A stretch of DNA of 52,460 nucleotides from Halobacteriales archaeon QS_5_70_17 (GCA_003021975.1 PXRR01000031.1:1-52460); one strand, 5' to 3'. Positions 27,666-38,063 are shown, counted from the stretch's first letter. Made by a program: numbers and translations. The notes: generated by a model from the letters alone, not told the origin.

Positions 27666-27672
27666 GGTGGGG
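27624..27672 (+). ncRNA. Putative omegaRNA scaffold overlapping the 3' end of tnpB
   Basis: CCCCACCCT / AGGGTGGGG perfect 9-bp outer stem, inner ACCGC-GTCA-GCGGT stem, overlapping the coding tail SPTLKERTASAVSE*. Confidence 0.5.
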
Positions 27673-27701
27673 AGGAAGTCACTGGACTACCAGCTTCGTC
27701 A

Positions 27702-28145
27702 GTGACGGTCGCACTCGCCCCGGAGGGACTGGAGTCGGAGGCACTGGCGGTCCTGCTCGGCCAGCTCGCGCTCGTGCTCGCCGCGGCGACGGCGCTGGGC
27801 CGGGGCGCCCGACGGCTGGGGTTCCCGCCGGTCGTCGGCGAACTGCTGACCGGAATCGTCCTCGGACCGTCGCTGTTCGGCCTCGTCGCGCTGGCGGTCG
27901 CCGTCGCCGGGAAGTTCGTCGGCGCGACCGGCGGCGCCCTGCCGGCGGGCCTGCCGACCCGGGAAGCGCTGGGGATCGGCGCCGTTCTCGACGCCCGGGG
28001 GGCGATGGAGGTGGTCGTCGCCACCGTCGGCCTCCGGCTCGGCATCCTCACCGACGGGAGCTACGCCATCGTCGTCCTGATGGGCGGGACTCGCTCCGCG
28101 GGCGACGAGGACGCGGCGGGAGCGGCGTTCGGCGGCGACCGCTGA
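27702..28145 (+). pseudogene. Remnant CPA2-type cation:proton antiporter, N- and C-terminal pieces fused
   Basis: LLGQLALVLAAATALGRGARRLGFPPVVGELLTGIVLGP (N-terminal) runs directly into KFVGATGGALPAGLPTREALGIGAVLDARGAMEVVVATVGLRLGILTDGSYAIVVLM (C-terminal). Confidence 0.8.
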
Positions 28146-28248
28146 CGCCGACCGGACCGTTCCGCCCCGGGGGAGCACCGCCATCGCCACTGCCACCGTC
28201 CACCACGGATGCGACACGCCTTAGTCGCGGCCACGGAAAGCCGGGAGC

Positions 28249-29655
28249 ATGTTGAGCAGGCAGTTCGTCCGGGAGAACCCGGACACGGTCCGCGACGCCC
28301 TCGAGAAGAAGGGCGTCGACGACGTCGACTTCGACCGGATCCTGGAGGTCGACGAGGAGTGGCGCCAGCTGAAAGCCCGGGGCGACGACCTGCGCCACGA
28401 GCGCAACGAGGTGAGCAGCCGCATCGGCGAACTCAAAGGGGAGGGCCGGGAGGAGGAAGCCCAGGAGGCCATCGAGCGCTCCCAGGAACTGAAAGCCGAA
28501 CTCGAGGACGTCGAGGCCCGCGCCGACGAACTCGAGGCGGAACTGGAGGAAGCGCTGCTGGGGCTCCCTCAGATCCCCGACGAGTCGGTGCCAGTCGGCG
28601 CGACCGAAGCCGAGAACGTCGAGCGCCGCCGCGAGGGGTTCGACGACCTCCGGGACCTCCCGGAAGAGGTCGTCCCCCACTACGACCTCGGTGAGGACCT
28701 CGGTATTCTCGACTTCGAGCGGGGCGCGAAGGTCTCCGGGGGCGGCTTCTACTTCCTGACCGGCGACGGTGCCCGCCTCGAACACGCGCTCGTCCAGTTC
28801 ATGATGGACGTCCACCGCGAGCAGGGGTACACCGACGTCTTCCCGCCGATCCCGGTCAACTCGCGGTCGATGCGGGGGACCGGCCAGTTCCCGAAGTTCG
28901 TCGAGGACGCCTACCGGATCGGCGGCGCCAACGACGAACCGTACGACGACGACGACCTCTGGCTGCTGCCGACCGCCGAGGTGCCCGTCACGAACATGTA
29001 CCGCGACGAGATCCTGCTCGACGACGACCTCCCGCTGAAACACCAGGCGTACACGCCCAACTTCCGCCGCGAGGCCGGTGAGCACGGCACCGAGACCCGC
29101 GGCATCGTCCGCGTCCACCAGTTCAACAAGGTGGAGATGGTCAACTTCGTCCGGCCCGAGGAGAGCTACGACCGCTTCGAGGGACTGGTCGACGAGGCCG
29201 AGGAGGTGCTACGCCGCCTCGGCCTCCCCTACCGCATCCTGGAGATGTGCACCGGCGACCTCGGGTTCACGCAGGCCAAGAAGTACGACATCGAGGTCTG
29301 GGCGCCGGCCGACGACATGGACGAGGGCCCCGAGGAGGGCGGGCGCTGGCTCGAAGTCTCGTCGGTGTCGAACTTCGAGGCGTTCCAGGCCCGCCGGGCC
29401 GGCATCCGCTACCGCCCCGAACGCCACGAGTCGGCGGAGCACGTCCACACGCTCAACGGATCGGGGCTGGCGCTGCCCCGCGTGATGGTGGCGATCCTGG
29501 AGTACTACCAGAACGACGACGGCACCGTCACCGTCCCCGAGGCGCTGCGGCCGTACGTGGGCGGTCTCGAGCGCATCGAGGGCCGCGACCCCGTCGGCGA
29601 GAGCGCGCTGGGCGCGGGCGACGGCAGCGGCGAGGGCGGAGACGGCGGCGAGTAG
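28249..29655 (+). CDS. serS: Seryl-tRNA synthetase (class II)
   Basis: MLSRQFVRENPDTVRDAL, coiled-coil arm, TAEVPVTNMYRDEIL, FRREAGEHGTETRGIVRVHQFNKVEM, LNGSGLALPRVMVAILE. Confidence 0.95.
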   Translation: MLSRQFVRENPDTVRDALEKKGVDDVDFDRILEVDEEWRQLKARGDDLRHERNEVSSRIGELKGEGREEEAQEAIERSQELKAELEDVEARADELEAELEEALLGLPQIPDESVPVGATEAENVERRREGFDDLRDLPEEVVPHYDLGEDLGILDFERGAKVSGGGFYFLTGDGARLEHALVQFMMDVHREQGYTDVFPPIPVNSRSMRGTGQFPKFVEDAYRIGGANDEPYDDDDLWLLPTAEVPVTNMYRDEILLDDDLPLKHQAYTPNFRREAGEHGTETRGIVRVHQFNKVEMVNFVRPEESYDRFEGLVDEAEEVLRRLGLPYRILEMCTGDLGFTQAKKYDIEVWAPADDMDEGPEEGGRWLEVSSVSNFEAFQARRAGIRYRPERHESAEHVHTLNGSGLALPRVMVAILEYYQNDDGTVTVPEALRPYVGGLERIEGRDPVGESALGAGDGSGEGGDGGE

Positions 29656-29761
29656 TCCGACGGCACCCCGGGAGGAGCGGACGGACGCTCCCTCCGCGTC
29701 GCGCGGGCCCCCGCCGGGGCCGGGGGAAACTGTTTATCGGCGGAGCGCGCCACCGTCGAGC

Positions 29762-30561
29762 ATGGCAATCGGCGACGTGAAACCGGTCACCGCCGGCGAC
29801 TGCACCGACCTCTACTACGTCGACACCGGGATGTACGACACCGCCGGCTACGGGTCGGCCTACGTCCTCGACGCCGAGCGCCCCGCCGTCGTCGAAACGG
29901 GCGTCGGGACCCACGCCAACCGGATCCTCGCGGCGCTCGACGACCTCTCGATCGACCGCGCCGACCTGGAGGTGATCGCGGTGACGCACGTCCACCTGGA
30001 CCACGCCGGCGGAGCGGGCTACCTGGCGGAGGCGTGCCCGAACGCCGAGGTGGTCGTCCACTGAGCGACGGCGACCGCGTCGACCTGGGCGATCATACTC
30101 TCAAGGTCCACCACGCCCCCGGCCACGCCCCCCACCAGGTCGTCTTCCGCGACCCCGCCAACGACGCCGTCTTCACCGGCGACGCCGCCGGCATCTACGT
30201 CCCCTCGCGGGACCGGGTCCGGGCGACGACGCCCCCCTGGAGTTTCGACCTCGAACGGGCGCTGGCGGACGTCGAGACGATCCGATCGCTCGACCCGGAC
30301 GTCCTGCTGTTCAGCCACTTCGGTCCCCACGACGACCCCGAGACAGCGCTGGCCGCGGCAGAGGAGGCGCTCCGGGAGTGGGTCGACGCCGTCGAGGCGA
30401 AGCGCGAGGAACTGGGCGACGACTCGACGACCGTCGAGCACTTCGTCGAGACGACCGGGATGGGCGACGTCTGGGGCGACGCCATGGCTGGTCCCGTCGC
30501 CGCCGTGGACGCCCGGGGCGCGCTCCACTACCTCCGGGAGCGCGAGGAGACCGAGGAGTAG
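29762..30561 (+). pseudogene. MBL-fold metallohydrolase split by a frameshifting deletion
   Basis: First part ends ...VTHVHLDHAGGAGYLAEACPNAEVVVH*; second part in another frame continues LSDGDRVDLGDHTLKVHHAPGHAPHQVVFRDPANDAVFTGDAAGIY. Confidence 0.8.
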
Positions 30562-30599
30562 TCGGGCTCATCTCCCAGTCCCGGACCCCGTCCCCCCGA

Positions 30600-30990
<391 letters not shown>

Positions 30991-31163
30991 ACCCCGGGCC
31001 CGACGGCCGGGAGCTCGATTCCCGTGGTCTTCGATCACGTTTTCCACACTTGTACCTCGCGCCTAGTGGCAACAAGGACCGAGTCCGGGCGGTCGCGGCG
31101 ACCGCGAGGCGTCCGAACACGCCGGGTCAGTGCTTATCCGGCCGCACCGCGCAGTTGCTAAAC

Positions 31164-31949
31164 GTGACCACCTCCTCGACGGTCCGGGCAGTGATCGACG
31201 TCGCCCGGGATCGGAACCTGACGCTGCTGGCGGCCGGGGTCGCCTACTACGCGTTCGTCTCGATCATCCCGCTGCTGGTCCTCGTGTTGATCGTCGGGTC
31301 GCTGGTCGGGGGCGACGCGTTCGTGAACCTCGTCGTCGGGATCCTGTCGTCGTTCCTCTCGGGGGACGGCGAGCAGGTGCTCGAGCAGGCGCTGAGCGCC
31401 GGGGCCGGGCGGACCGGCGCCGGGATCGTCGGCCTGCTGGCGGTGCTGTGGAGCGCGATCAAGGTCTTCCGGGGTCTCGACGTCGCCTTCGCCGAGATCT
31501 ACGCGACCGCCGCCGACCCGTCGCTGGTCGAGCAGGTGCGCGACGGCGTCGTCGTCGTGATCGGTATCGCGCTCGCGGTGGGACTGATGATCGTCGTCGG
31601 AGCGATCCTGGGAGCGGGCGGTCGCTCGGGGCTGCCCTACGCGAACCTCCTCGGAACGCTGGCGCTGATCGTCGGCCTCGCAGTCGCGTTCCTCCCGGTC
31701 TTCTACGTCCTCCCCCCCGTCGAGATGACCGTCCGGCGGGCGCTCCCGGGAGCGCTGGTGGTCGCCGCCGGCCTGCTCGTGCTCCAGTTCGTCTTTCAGG
31801 CGTACATGGCCGGCGCAGAGAAGTACCAGGCCTACGGTTTCCTCGGCGCCGTGCTGCTGTTCGTCACCTACCTCTACTTCACCGGGATCCTCCTCCTGCT
31901 GGGCGCGGCGGTCAACTACGTCCTCGGACCGCGGACCGTCCGGACCTGA
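31164..31949 (+). CDS. YihY/BrkB family inner-membrane protein
   Basis: LLAAGVAYYAFVSIIPLLVLVLIVG, WSAIKVFRGLDVAFAEIY, multiple TM segments, YQAYGFLGAVLLFVTYLYFTGILLLLGAAVNY; GTG start. Confidence 0.85.
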   Translation: MTTSSTVRAVIDVARDRNLTLLAAGVAYYAFVSIIPLLVLVLIVGSLVGGDAFVNLVVGILSSFLSGDGEQVLEQALSAGAGRTGAGIVGLLAVLWSAIKVFRGLDVAFAEIYATAADPSLVEQVRDGVVVVIGIALAVGLMIVVGAILGAGGRSGLPYANLLGTLALIVGLAVAFLPVFYVLPPVEMTVRRALPGALVVAAGLLVLQFVFQAYMAGAEKYQAYGFLGAVLLFVTYLYFTGILLLLGAAVNYVLGPRTVRT

Positions 31950-32001
31950 GCCGCGAGCGGCGGAGGGCGGTCGTCGGCCGCGCCCGACGTAGGGAGCGTA
32001 G

Positions 32002-34152
32002 CTACTCTGCGTCCTCCTCGTTTTTCGCGTCCTCCTCGTTCTCGCTGCCCTCGGCGCTCCCGTCCTCGCGGTCGGCGTCGGCTCCGTTCTCCCCGCTCTC
32101 GCCGTCGTCTTCCCCCTTCTCGTTCCCGCCCTCGTGCTCTCCGGGGGTGTAGACGTACAGGCAGTCGTTGGGGTACGAGCGGCCGAACTGGTCGGCGTCC
32201 TCGCAGCAGAGCACGCGGCCGTCGTCCATGACGTAGACGTTGTCGACGTTGAGGAGCGCGTCGTCGGCCACGTCCGCCGGATCGGTCGCGTCCGGGCCGA
32301 CGATGACCGGTTCGAGCGTCGAGACGTCGTAGTCCTCCTCGATCTCGGCGCGGTAGACGAGGCCGCCGTCGACCCGGTCCATCTGGACGTCGCCCGCGTC
32401 GTCGCTCATGCCGTCGTTGACCTCCGAGATACCGACGTAGATGTAGTCGCCCGGGCCGGCTCCCTCGACGCTGTCGATGCCCTCGCTCTTGCGGAACTCG
32501 ACGGTCGCGCCGATCTCCTTGGCGGCGGCGCGGGTCTCCAGGAACGGCACCCGCCGGAGGTCGTCGCGGCCCCGGTCCGCGACCGTCGACTCGGGATCTT
32601 CGCTCCACAGCTCCCCCCACTCGGCGATCTCCTCGTCGGAGATGTAGTCCTGATTCCCGTTCTCGACGACCTCGCGGTCGGCCTCCTCCAGGGCGGCCTC
32701 CAGGTCCTCCCGCCAGTCGGTGTCGGCGTGGCTCTCGAGGTAGTCGACCTGCGTGATCCCGTCGTACTCCGCGATCCAGGAGGCGACCTCCCGGTTGCTC
32801 GCCCGGCTCAGCGCGAGCCAGTCGACCTCGAGGCTCACTTCGCCGGGGGGGTTGGCCGCCGCCGCCTCCTGGTTTGCCACTTTCGCGGCGTACAGCGTCC
32901 CCTCGACGTCCATCGGGTCGTCGTAGGACGGGATCTCCTCGTCGGCGACGAACTTGTAGAACCCTTTGTTGTCACCGTCGGAACTCAGGTAGACGGTCCT
33001 CCGGTCCTCCTGGAAGTCCGGGGCCTCCCACGCGGCCCGGCCGCAGACGTAGTACTTCATCGGCTGTGGCGTCTCCGCCTCGGGGTCGCGGAAGTCGACG
33101 ATGTAGCCCGTCCGGTAGCGGTTGGGATACCCCTCTCGGAGCGGCGTCCGCGTGTTCTCCAGTGAGCCGTCGGCCTGGTCGACCGGGTCGGTCCCCAGGT
33201 AGTACGCGAGGAGTTCGACGCCCCCGAGCGCCCAGTAGCCCTGGATGTACCAGGACTCGTCGCCGTAGTAGTCGTCGACGGCCTCCTGGATCTCGGTCGG
33301 GTTCGGCCGGTTCCAGAAGTGGGCCCCGCCGCGGCGCCCGACTCCGGTCTCCGCGTCGAGCATGTCGCTGACGGTGGCGGTCAGCGACACCCTCGTGTGG
33401 GCGTACTCCTCCTCGGCCGAGACCGGCGTCCCCCACGGGCTGAGGTCGCCGTAGCAGTTGATCCGCGTCCCGCCGAGCCGGCGTAGCTCCTCGGTGTTCG
33501 CGAGGTTCAGGGTGTTCTCCAGGTCGGCACTCCACGCGCCATCCTCGTCACGGCTGATCGGCATCCGAGTGACGTTGCCCGGACTGGTCTCGAAGTTCGT
33601 GAACAGATACCCCTCCGTGCCGTCCTCGTCGGTGGGGACGAACTGGTTCATGTCGGGCGTGAACCCGAGGTCGAAGTACCGGGAGCCGGCCAGTTCGTCG
33701 ACTCCCAGTCCGTCGGGGGTCTCCGGCATCCCGAGGGCCTCGTTGTCGCCGATGTTGTCACCCTCCTGGGCGAGGAGTTCGTACTCCCCCTCCCCGACGC
33801 GGACGCGGCCCTGTTCCTCCTCCGTCGTCGGGATCGACAGTTCGTCGAAGTCGTCGCCGTCGCCGAAGTCGTGCCCCTTCACGTAGCCGATGCCGCCCTT
33901 GTTGAACGGCGCCGGGTTCCGACGGCTCGGGTGCTGGAGGCTGAAGATGAGCGTCCCGCTCCCGGTGACGAACGGCCCGGTCACCTCGGCGCCGAGCGCC
34001 GTCGTCGCGAACCGCTCTATCGTCCCCTCTACGGACGGGGCCAGCGCCGTGTCGTCGTCTCCCTCCTCGCCGCTCGCGACGCCGGTCACGCTCGCGCCGA
34101 GCGCGGCCGCGACCGACGTCTCCATCAGGTTCCGCCGAGTAAACTCGGTCAT
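32002..34152 (-). CDS. PhoX-family (DUF839) phosphatase-like Tat-exported protein
   Basis: MTEFTRRNLMETSVAAALGAS Tat signal; RINCYGDLSPWGTPVSAEEEYAHTRVS; DNVYVMDDGRVLCCEDAD; acidic C-terminal tail. Confidence 0.85.
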   Translation of the reverse strand: MTEFTRRNLMETSVAAALGASVTGVASGEEGDDDTALAPSVEGTIERFATTALGAEVTGPFVTGSGTLIFSLQHPSRRNPAPFNKGGIGYVKGHDFGDGDDFDELSIPTTEEEQGRVRVGEGEYELLAQEGDNIGDNEALGMPETPDGLGVDELAGSRYFDLGFTPDMNQFVPTDEDGTEGYLFTNFETSPGNVTRMPISRDEDGAWSADLENTLNLANTEELRRLGGTRINCYGDLSPWGTPVSAEEEYAHTRVSLTATVSDMLDAETGVGRRGGAHFWNRPNPTEIQEAVDDYYGDESWYIQGYWALGGVELLAYYLGTDPVDQADGSLENTRTPLREGYPNRYRTGYIVDFRDPEAETPQPMKYYVCGRAAWEAPDFQEDRRTVYLSSDGDNKGFYKFVADEEIPSYDDPMDVEGTLYAAKVANQEAAAANPPGEVSLEVDWLALSRASNREVASWIAEYDGITQVDYLESHADTDWREDLEAALEEADREVVENGNQDYISDEEIAEWGELWSEDPESTVADRGRDDLRRVPFLETRAAAKEIGATVEFRKSEGIDSVEGAGPGDYIYVGISEVNDGMSDDAGDVQMDRVDGGLVYRAEIEEDYDVSTLEPVIVGPDATDPADVADDALLNVDNVYVMDDGRVLCCEDADQFGRSYPNDCLYVYTPGEHEGGNEKGEDDGESGENGADADREDGSAEGSENEEDAKNEEDAE

Positions 34153-34364
34153 GCGTCGCGTGAATGACTGACACGGGAATTAAATTTAACTGTGTTATAA
34201 TTATCAGAACCTAAAGGACCGAATCGCTCGGGAGAACGTTATCGGCTCGGACTGCTCTCCCCCGACGGGTTCTTACCGCGACCGCACGGATCTTTCCCGG
34301 GCGTCGGACCCGGGGCGACGCTGTCGCGCTCGACCCGGGTCGAAACCGACGGGGTCGGCCACTG

Positions 34365-34796
34365 TCACTCCATGCCGCGCTCGCGGGCCCCCTCGCGGAT
34401 CTCTTCGGCGCGCTCCCGCACCCAGGAGACGTACCGATCGACCTTGGTCGTCTTCACCCCGTAGAAGGAGGCGACCCAGTTGACGTCCGTCCGGGGTTGC
34501 GTGAGGAGATACGCCGCGAGCGTGTCCCGCCCGGCCTGGATAATCTCCGGTGGAACCCCGCGCTCCCCGGTCCCGGCCTCCTCGAACCCGTTGACGTCGA
34601 AGTAGACGTCCGCGTACAGCGTCGCCAGTTCGGGGTCCGAGAACTCCCGCCCCTCGTGGCGGGGCGCCTCGAACCGGTAGACCGGGTCCCCCGGTCCGTC
34701 GGCGTCCTCCACGATGCGGACGCCCAGCAGATAGCTCCTGAACGTCGACTCCCCGTCCCCGTGCTCGGTCGCCGGCGCGTCGTCTGGGTGTGACAT
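34365..34796 (-). CDS. Haloarchaeal hypothetical protein
   Basis: MSHPDDAPATEHGDGESTFRSYLLGVRIVEDADGPGDPVYRFEAPRHEGREFSDPELATLYADVYFDVNGFEE. Confidence 0.6.
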   Translation of the reverse strand: MSHPDDAPATEHGDGESTFRSYLLGVRIVEDADGPGDPVYRFEAPRHEGREFSDPELATLYADVYFDVNGFEEAGTGERGVPPEIIQAGRDTLAAYLLTQPRTDVNWVASFYGVKTTKVDRYVSWVRERAEEIREGARERGME

Positions 34797-35043
34797 GTCG
34801 GGCGGCAGTCCGCGGTGTTCAGTCCCGGGGCGCGGACTTCACGTACCGGATCCGCCGAACCGCTGTTAAATCTACTGCCGGGCGCCGTCGGGGGACCGAC
34901 GACGGCCGGAGAACCCCGCCCCTCAACCGCAGGGCATTGCTCCAGTGGGGGGGAGAGCGTCCGGGGCTCCAGAAGCGAGTGGAGGTCGAGTCCCGCGAAG
35001 TGGGCGGTCGAACGGCGGGAGTCGGCGCGCGGAGCGGTCAGTC

Positions 35044-35364
35044 TCAGCGCGTGTACGTCGTCAGTCCGGTGAGCCGGCCGTCAGCGACGCGGAAGACGTC
35101 GACGAAGCCGAACCACTCGCTGCCGTCGGCCCGGAGCAGTCGCCCCTCGACGGCCACGCCGGCGTCGCTCCGGTAGACGGCGTCCACCTCGTGAGTCGTG
35201 TCGGTCTCGGGGCGCTCCTGGCGCATGAACCGGACGAACCGTTCGCGGCCGTCGAGGGTGCGGTCGGGACGGTCGTGGACGAACCCGGGGGCCAGCAGGT
35301 CCGCCAGCGCGTCGTAGTCGCCCTCGTCGATCGCGCGGTAGTACTCCCGGGCGGGCGCGTCCAT
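35044..35364 (-). CDS. SnoaL-like/NTF2-like fold protein
   Basis: [78 protein letters not shown]. Confidence 0.8.
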   Translation of the reverse strand: MDAPAREYYRAIDEGDYDALADLLAPGFVHDRPDRTLDGRERFVRFMRQERPETDTTHEVDAVYRSDAGVAVEGRLLRADGSEWFGFVDVFRVADGRLTGLTTYTR

Positions 35365-35490
35365 ACCTGCGTCTCGGCGGCGAGGGCCATCAGCGCACGG
35401 ATCGAGCGCCGGGCGGACGCGACAGACCGCTGGCGTCCGGTCGTCCGGCCGGGGCGCGGGGCTTTTCTCCCCGAACGGTCTACGGGGACC

Positions 35491-36012
35491 GTGGAACTCC
35501 ACGTCCGCTACGAGGGCGACGACGACCCCGAGAAGTGCAGCGCCCGGAAGCTGGCGCGGTTCGACCTCACCGACCTCCACCGCTCGGCCCGGGCGACGCC
35601 GCCGGGGATCGTGCTCGATCCCTTCGCCGAGCGGGCGCTGTCGCCGGCCGACGCCGACGCCGGTCCGGACGCGCTCGTCGCGCTCGACTGCTCCTGGGAA
35701 AGCGCCGAGGCGGAGGCCTTCCGGCTCGACGGCCCCCACCGGGCGCTCCCCTTCCTCGTCGCCGCCAACCCCGTCAGCTACGGGACGCCCTTCCGGCTGA
35801 ACACCGTCGAGGCGTTCGCCGGCGCGCTCTGTGTCCTCGGGGAGCGACCGCGGGCCGAGCGGATCCTCTCGAAGTTCACCTGGGGGCACACCTTCCTCGA
35901 ACTGAACGAGGAACCCCTCCGGCGGTACGCCGACTGCGCGGACTCGGCGGAGGTGGTCGCCGTCCAGGAGGAGTACCTCGCGGCGTCGGAGTCGGAGGGC
36001 GTCGACGCCTAA
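35491..36012 (+). CDS. DUF367/Tsr3-family rRNA aminocarboxypropyltransferase
   Basis: [95 protein letters not shown] start. Confidence 0.9.
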   Translation: MELHVRYEGDDDPEKCSARKLARFDLTDLHRSARATPPGIVLDPFAERALSPADADAGPDALVALDCSWESAEAEAFRLDGPHRALPFLVAANPVSYGTPFRLNTVEAFAGALCVLGERPRAERILSKFTWGHTFLELNEEPLRRYADCADSAEVVAVQEEYLAASESEGVDA

Positions 36013-36143
36013 GCCGCCCGACTGCGGTTGCGGTGTGACGGCCCCGCCGCGATCCGGACGCCGGGCCAGCGGGCGACCGCTGTGAGGACGGCCTCGGCGC
36101 GCGAGGCCGCGTCGGTGTTCGATATCGTGGTGTAGGAATCCAT
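36009..36143 (-). pseudogene. Possible N-terminal remnant of a longer gene (44 aa)
   Basis: [44 protein letters not shown]; looks like the start of a haloarchaeal protein that ends abruptly over the tsr3 stop. Confidence 0.25.
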
Positions 36144-36200
36144 ACCACGGATACGTCGCACGAGGGGATCAACCCGTCGTCCCGGAACCTCCGGGACTCG

Positions 36201-37309
36201 CTACTCCGGAGAGGACCACCGGAACCCGACCCGGGCCTCGGGCCGCGCGAGCGGGGCGGTCGGCAGGCCCGCCGGCACGTCCGGATCGTTGTAGCCGCCG
36301 GGGGCGACGTCGTTGGGCCCGCCGGGGTAGAACAGGCCGGCGAGCGCCTGGATCTGCTCCCGGCCGACGCCGAGTTCGAACTGCCCGCCGCCGTACAGCG
36401 AGACGTCGCGCTCGCGGGCGTACTCGATCGTCTCGAACAGCGACCGGACGGTGCCGAACCGGGAGGGCTTGACGTTCAGCCACGACGGCTCCAAAGGCAA
36501 CTCGCGGACGCTCCCGACGCCGGTGATCGGCGCGTCCCACGAGATCCGGTCGGCCGCGCGCTCGACGAGCGGTCGGGTCGCGTCGGTCAGCGCCGGGTCC
36601 TCGACGACCGCCTCGGGAAACGCAGACAGCACTCGTTCGTAGAGATCCGGGTCAGGGGACTGGTCGACGCTCGTCCCGCGGTACTGCCCCTTCAGGTCGA
36701 GCACGCGGACGGGGTAGTCGGCGAGGTCGGCCACCAGCGCGTCGTCCCACGCGTCGGTCGGGTCGAGTTTGAACTCCGTGTCCGGGTAGGCCGCGAGAAC
36801 CCGGTCGAGCCGGTCGGTCGCGGGGGCCTCGACCGGATCGGAGCCGTCGTCGGTTCCGGTCTCGCTCCCGCTCTCGCCGGCGTCGGGAGCGAGGCGCGTC
36901 GACACGACGAACCGGACGGGGTCGTAGCGGCGGTCGAGCGCCGTCGCGAGGTCGGTGTCTGCCTGCCGGAGCGCGAGGTCCAGTCCCGCGCTCTCGAGGG
37001 CCCAGCGGCGGTAGTGCTGGGAGCTCGCTCGGGAGGCTCGGGGAACAGCGCCGCGCCGTCGAGGCGGGCCGAGAACTCCGCGAACGTGTACTCGCCGGCG
37101 AGGTCGATCGGGTGATCCCGGAGGCGCTCGTGGTCCTCGGCGTCGTAGGTGACGTCCTCGCCGCGGCCGGTCGCGCCCGCGCCGCGCAGCGCGAACGTGG
37201 TCGTCACCCGGTCGAACCCGGAGGAGGTCGCGCGCTCGCGGACGCGCCGGTCGTGGCCCTCCACGACTAGCGGGAGGTCGGCGATGCGCTCGAAGAGGTC
37301 TGCGCTCAT
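36201..37309 (-). pseudogene. Enolase-superfamily (mandelate racemase-like) protein with a frameshift
   Basis: N-terminal MSADLFERIADLPLVVEGHD...LFPEPPER and C-terminal SSQHYRRWALESAGLDLALRQ...DLKGQY...VVEDPALTD...NVKPSRFGTVRSLFETIEYARERDVSLYGGGQFELGVGR lie in different frames. Confidence 0.78.
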
Positions 37310-37358
37310 ACCCCCCGCTGGCGCGCGGCTCACTTATACCGTCGCGGGACGGGCGGAG

Positions 37359-37865
37359 CTACGTGTCCCCGTCGCTCACGCTCCCGTCCTCGTCGAGCCA
37401 GTAGTTCACGCCGTCGTCGATGCGGTAGTAGCCGTGGAGGCTCCGGTCGCCCCCGCCGCCCGGCGGGGCGCCGACGAAGACGCCGAACTTCCCCGAATCG
37501 GGGTAGACGGTCACGTCCGGGTCGTCCATCGTCGACACGGCGAGGTAGACCAGCGGGTCGTCCCCGTCGTTGATCACCCGGTGGGCGCCGCGCTCGCCGG
37601 CGGGCAGGGCGACGTAGTCGCCCTCGGCGAGCGCCGTCCGCTCGCCGTCCAGCCGGAGCGCGCCCGCTCCCGAGAGGACGAACAGCGCCTCCTCGTTCCC
37701 GGCGTGGTAGTGGTACGGCCACGACCGCTCCCCGGCCGGGAGCCGGTAGAGGCTGCAGCCGATCCGGTCGCCGCCGGCGGCCGCCGCGAGCTGTTTCCGG
37801 TCGAGGCGCATCCCCCCGCGGTCCAGGGTCGTCCACTCCAGGTCGTCGGCGTTGGCTTTCGGCAT
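37359..37865 (-). CDS. Cupin-domain protein
   Basis: YRLPAGERSWPYHYHAGNEEALFVLSGAGALRLDGERTALAEGDYVALPAGERGAHRVIN. Confidence 0.9.
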   Translation of the reverse strand: MPKANADDLEWTTLDRGGMRLDRKQLAAAAGGDRIGCSLYRLPAGERSWPYHYHAGNEEALFVLSGAGALRLDGERTALAEGDYVALPAGERGAHRVINDGDDPLVYLAVSTMDDPDVTVYPDSGKFGVFVGAPPGGGGDRSLHGYYRIDDGVNYWLDEDGSVSDGDT

Positions 37866-38063
37866 GCGGAGCCGATAGGAGCGGACCGACCTAACTCCCC
37901 CCGGGAGCGTGTGAACGAGTCTCGAAGACGGCCCGACCGACGCGGCCGCCGGACCCCGCCGAGCGACGCTCGCCCGGCGAAACCGGCGCGCCCCGGCCCA
38001 ACCTAGCCCAGCGCGGGACGGTGACACGCAATCCTTAACCGCGCGGGCCGAGACCCAACCGGT

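Larger units (their letters stand above)
26121..27706 (+). mobile_element. TnpB-only (IS1341-type, IS200/IS605 superfamily) element; boundaries approximate
   Basis: Contains a DUF2080-like small ORF and tnpB. Left hairpin CCTGAA-A-TTCAGG at 26121-26133; right scaffold at 27624-27672 followed by inverted repeat GTCACTG...CAGTGAC (27678-27706). Confidence 0.65.
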
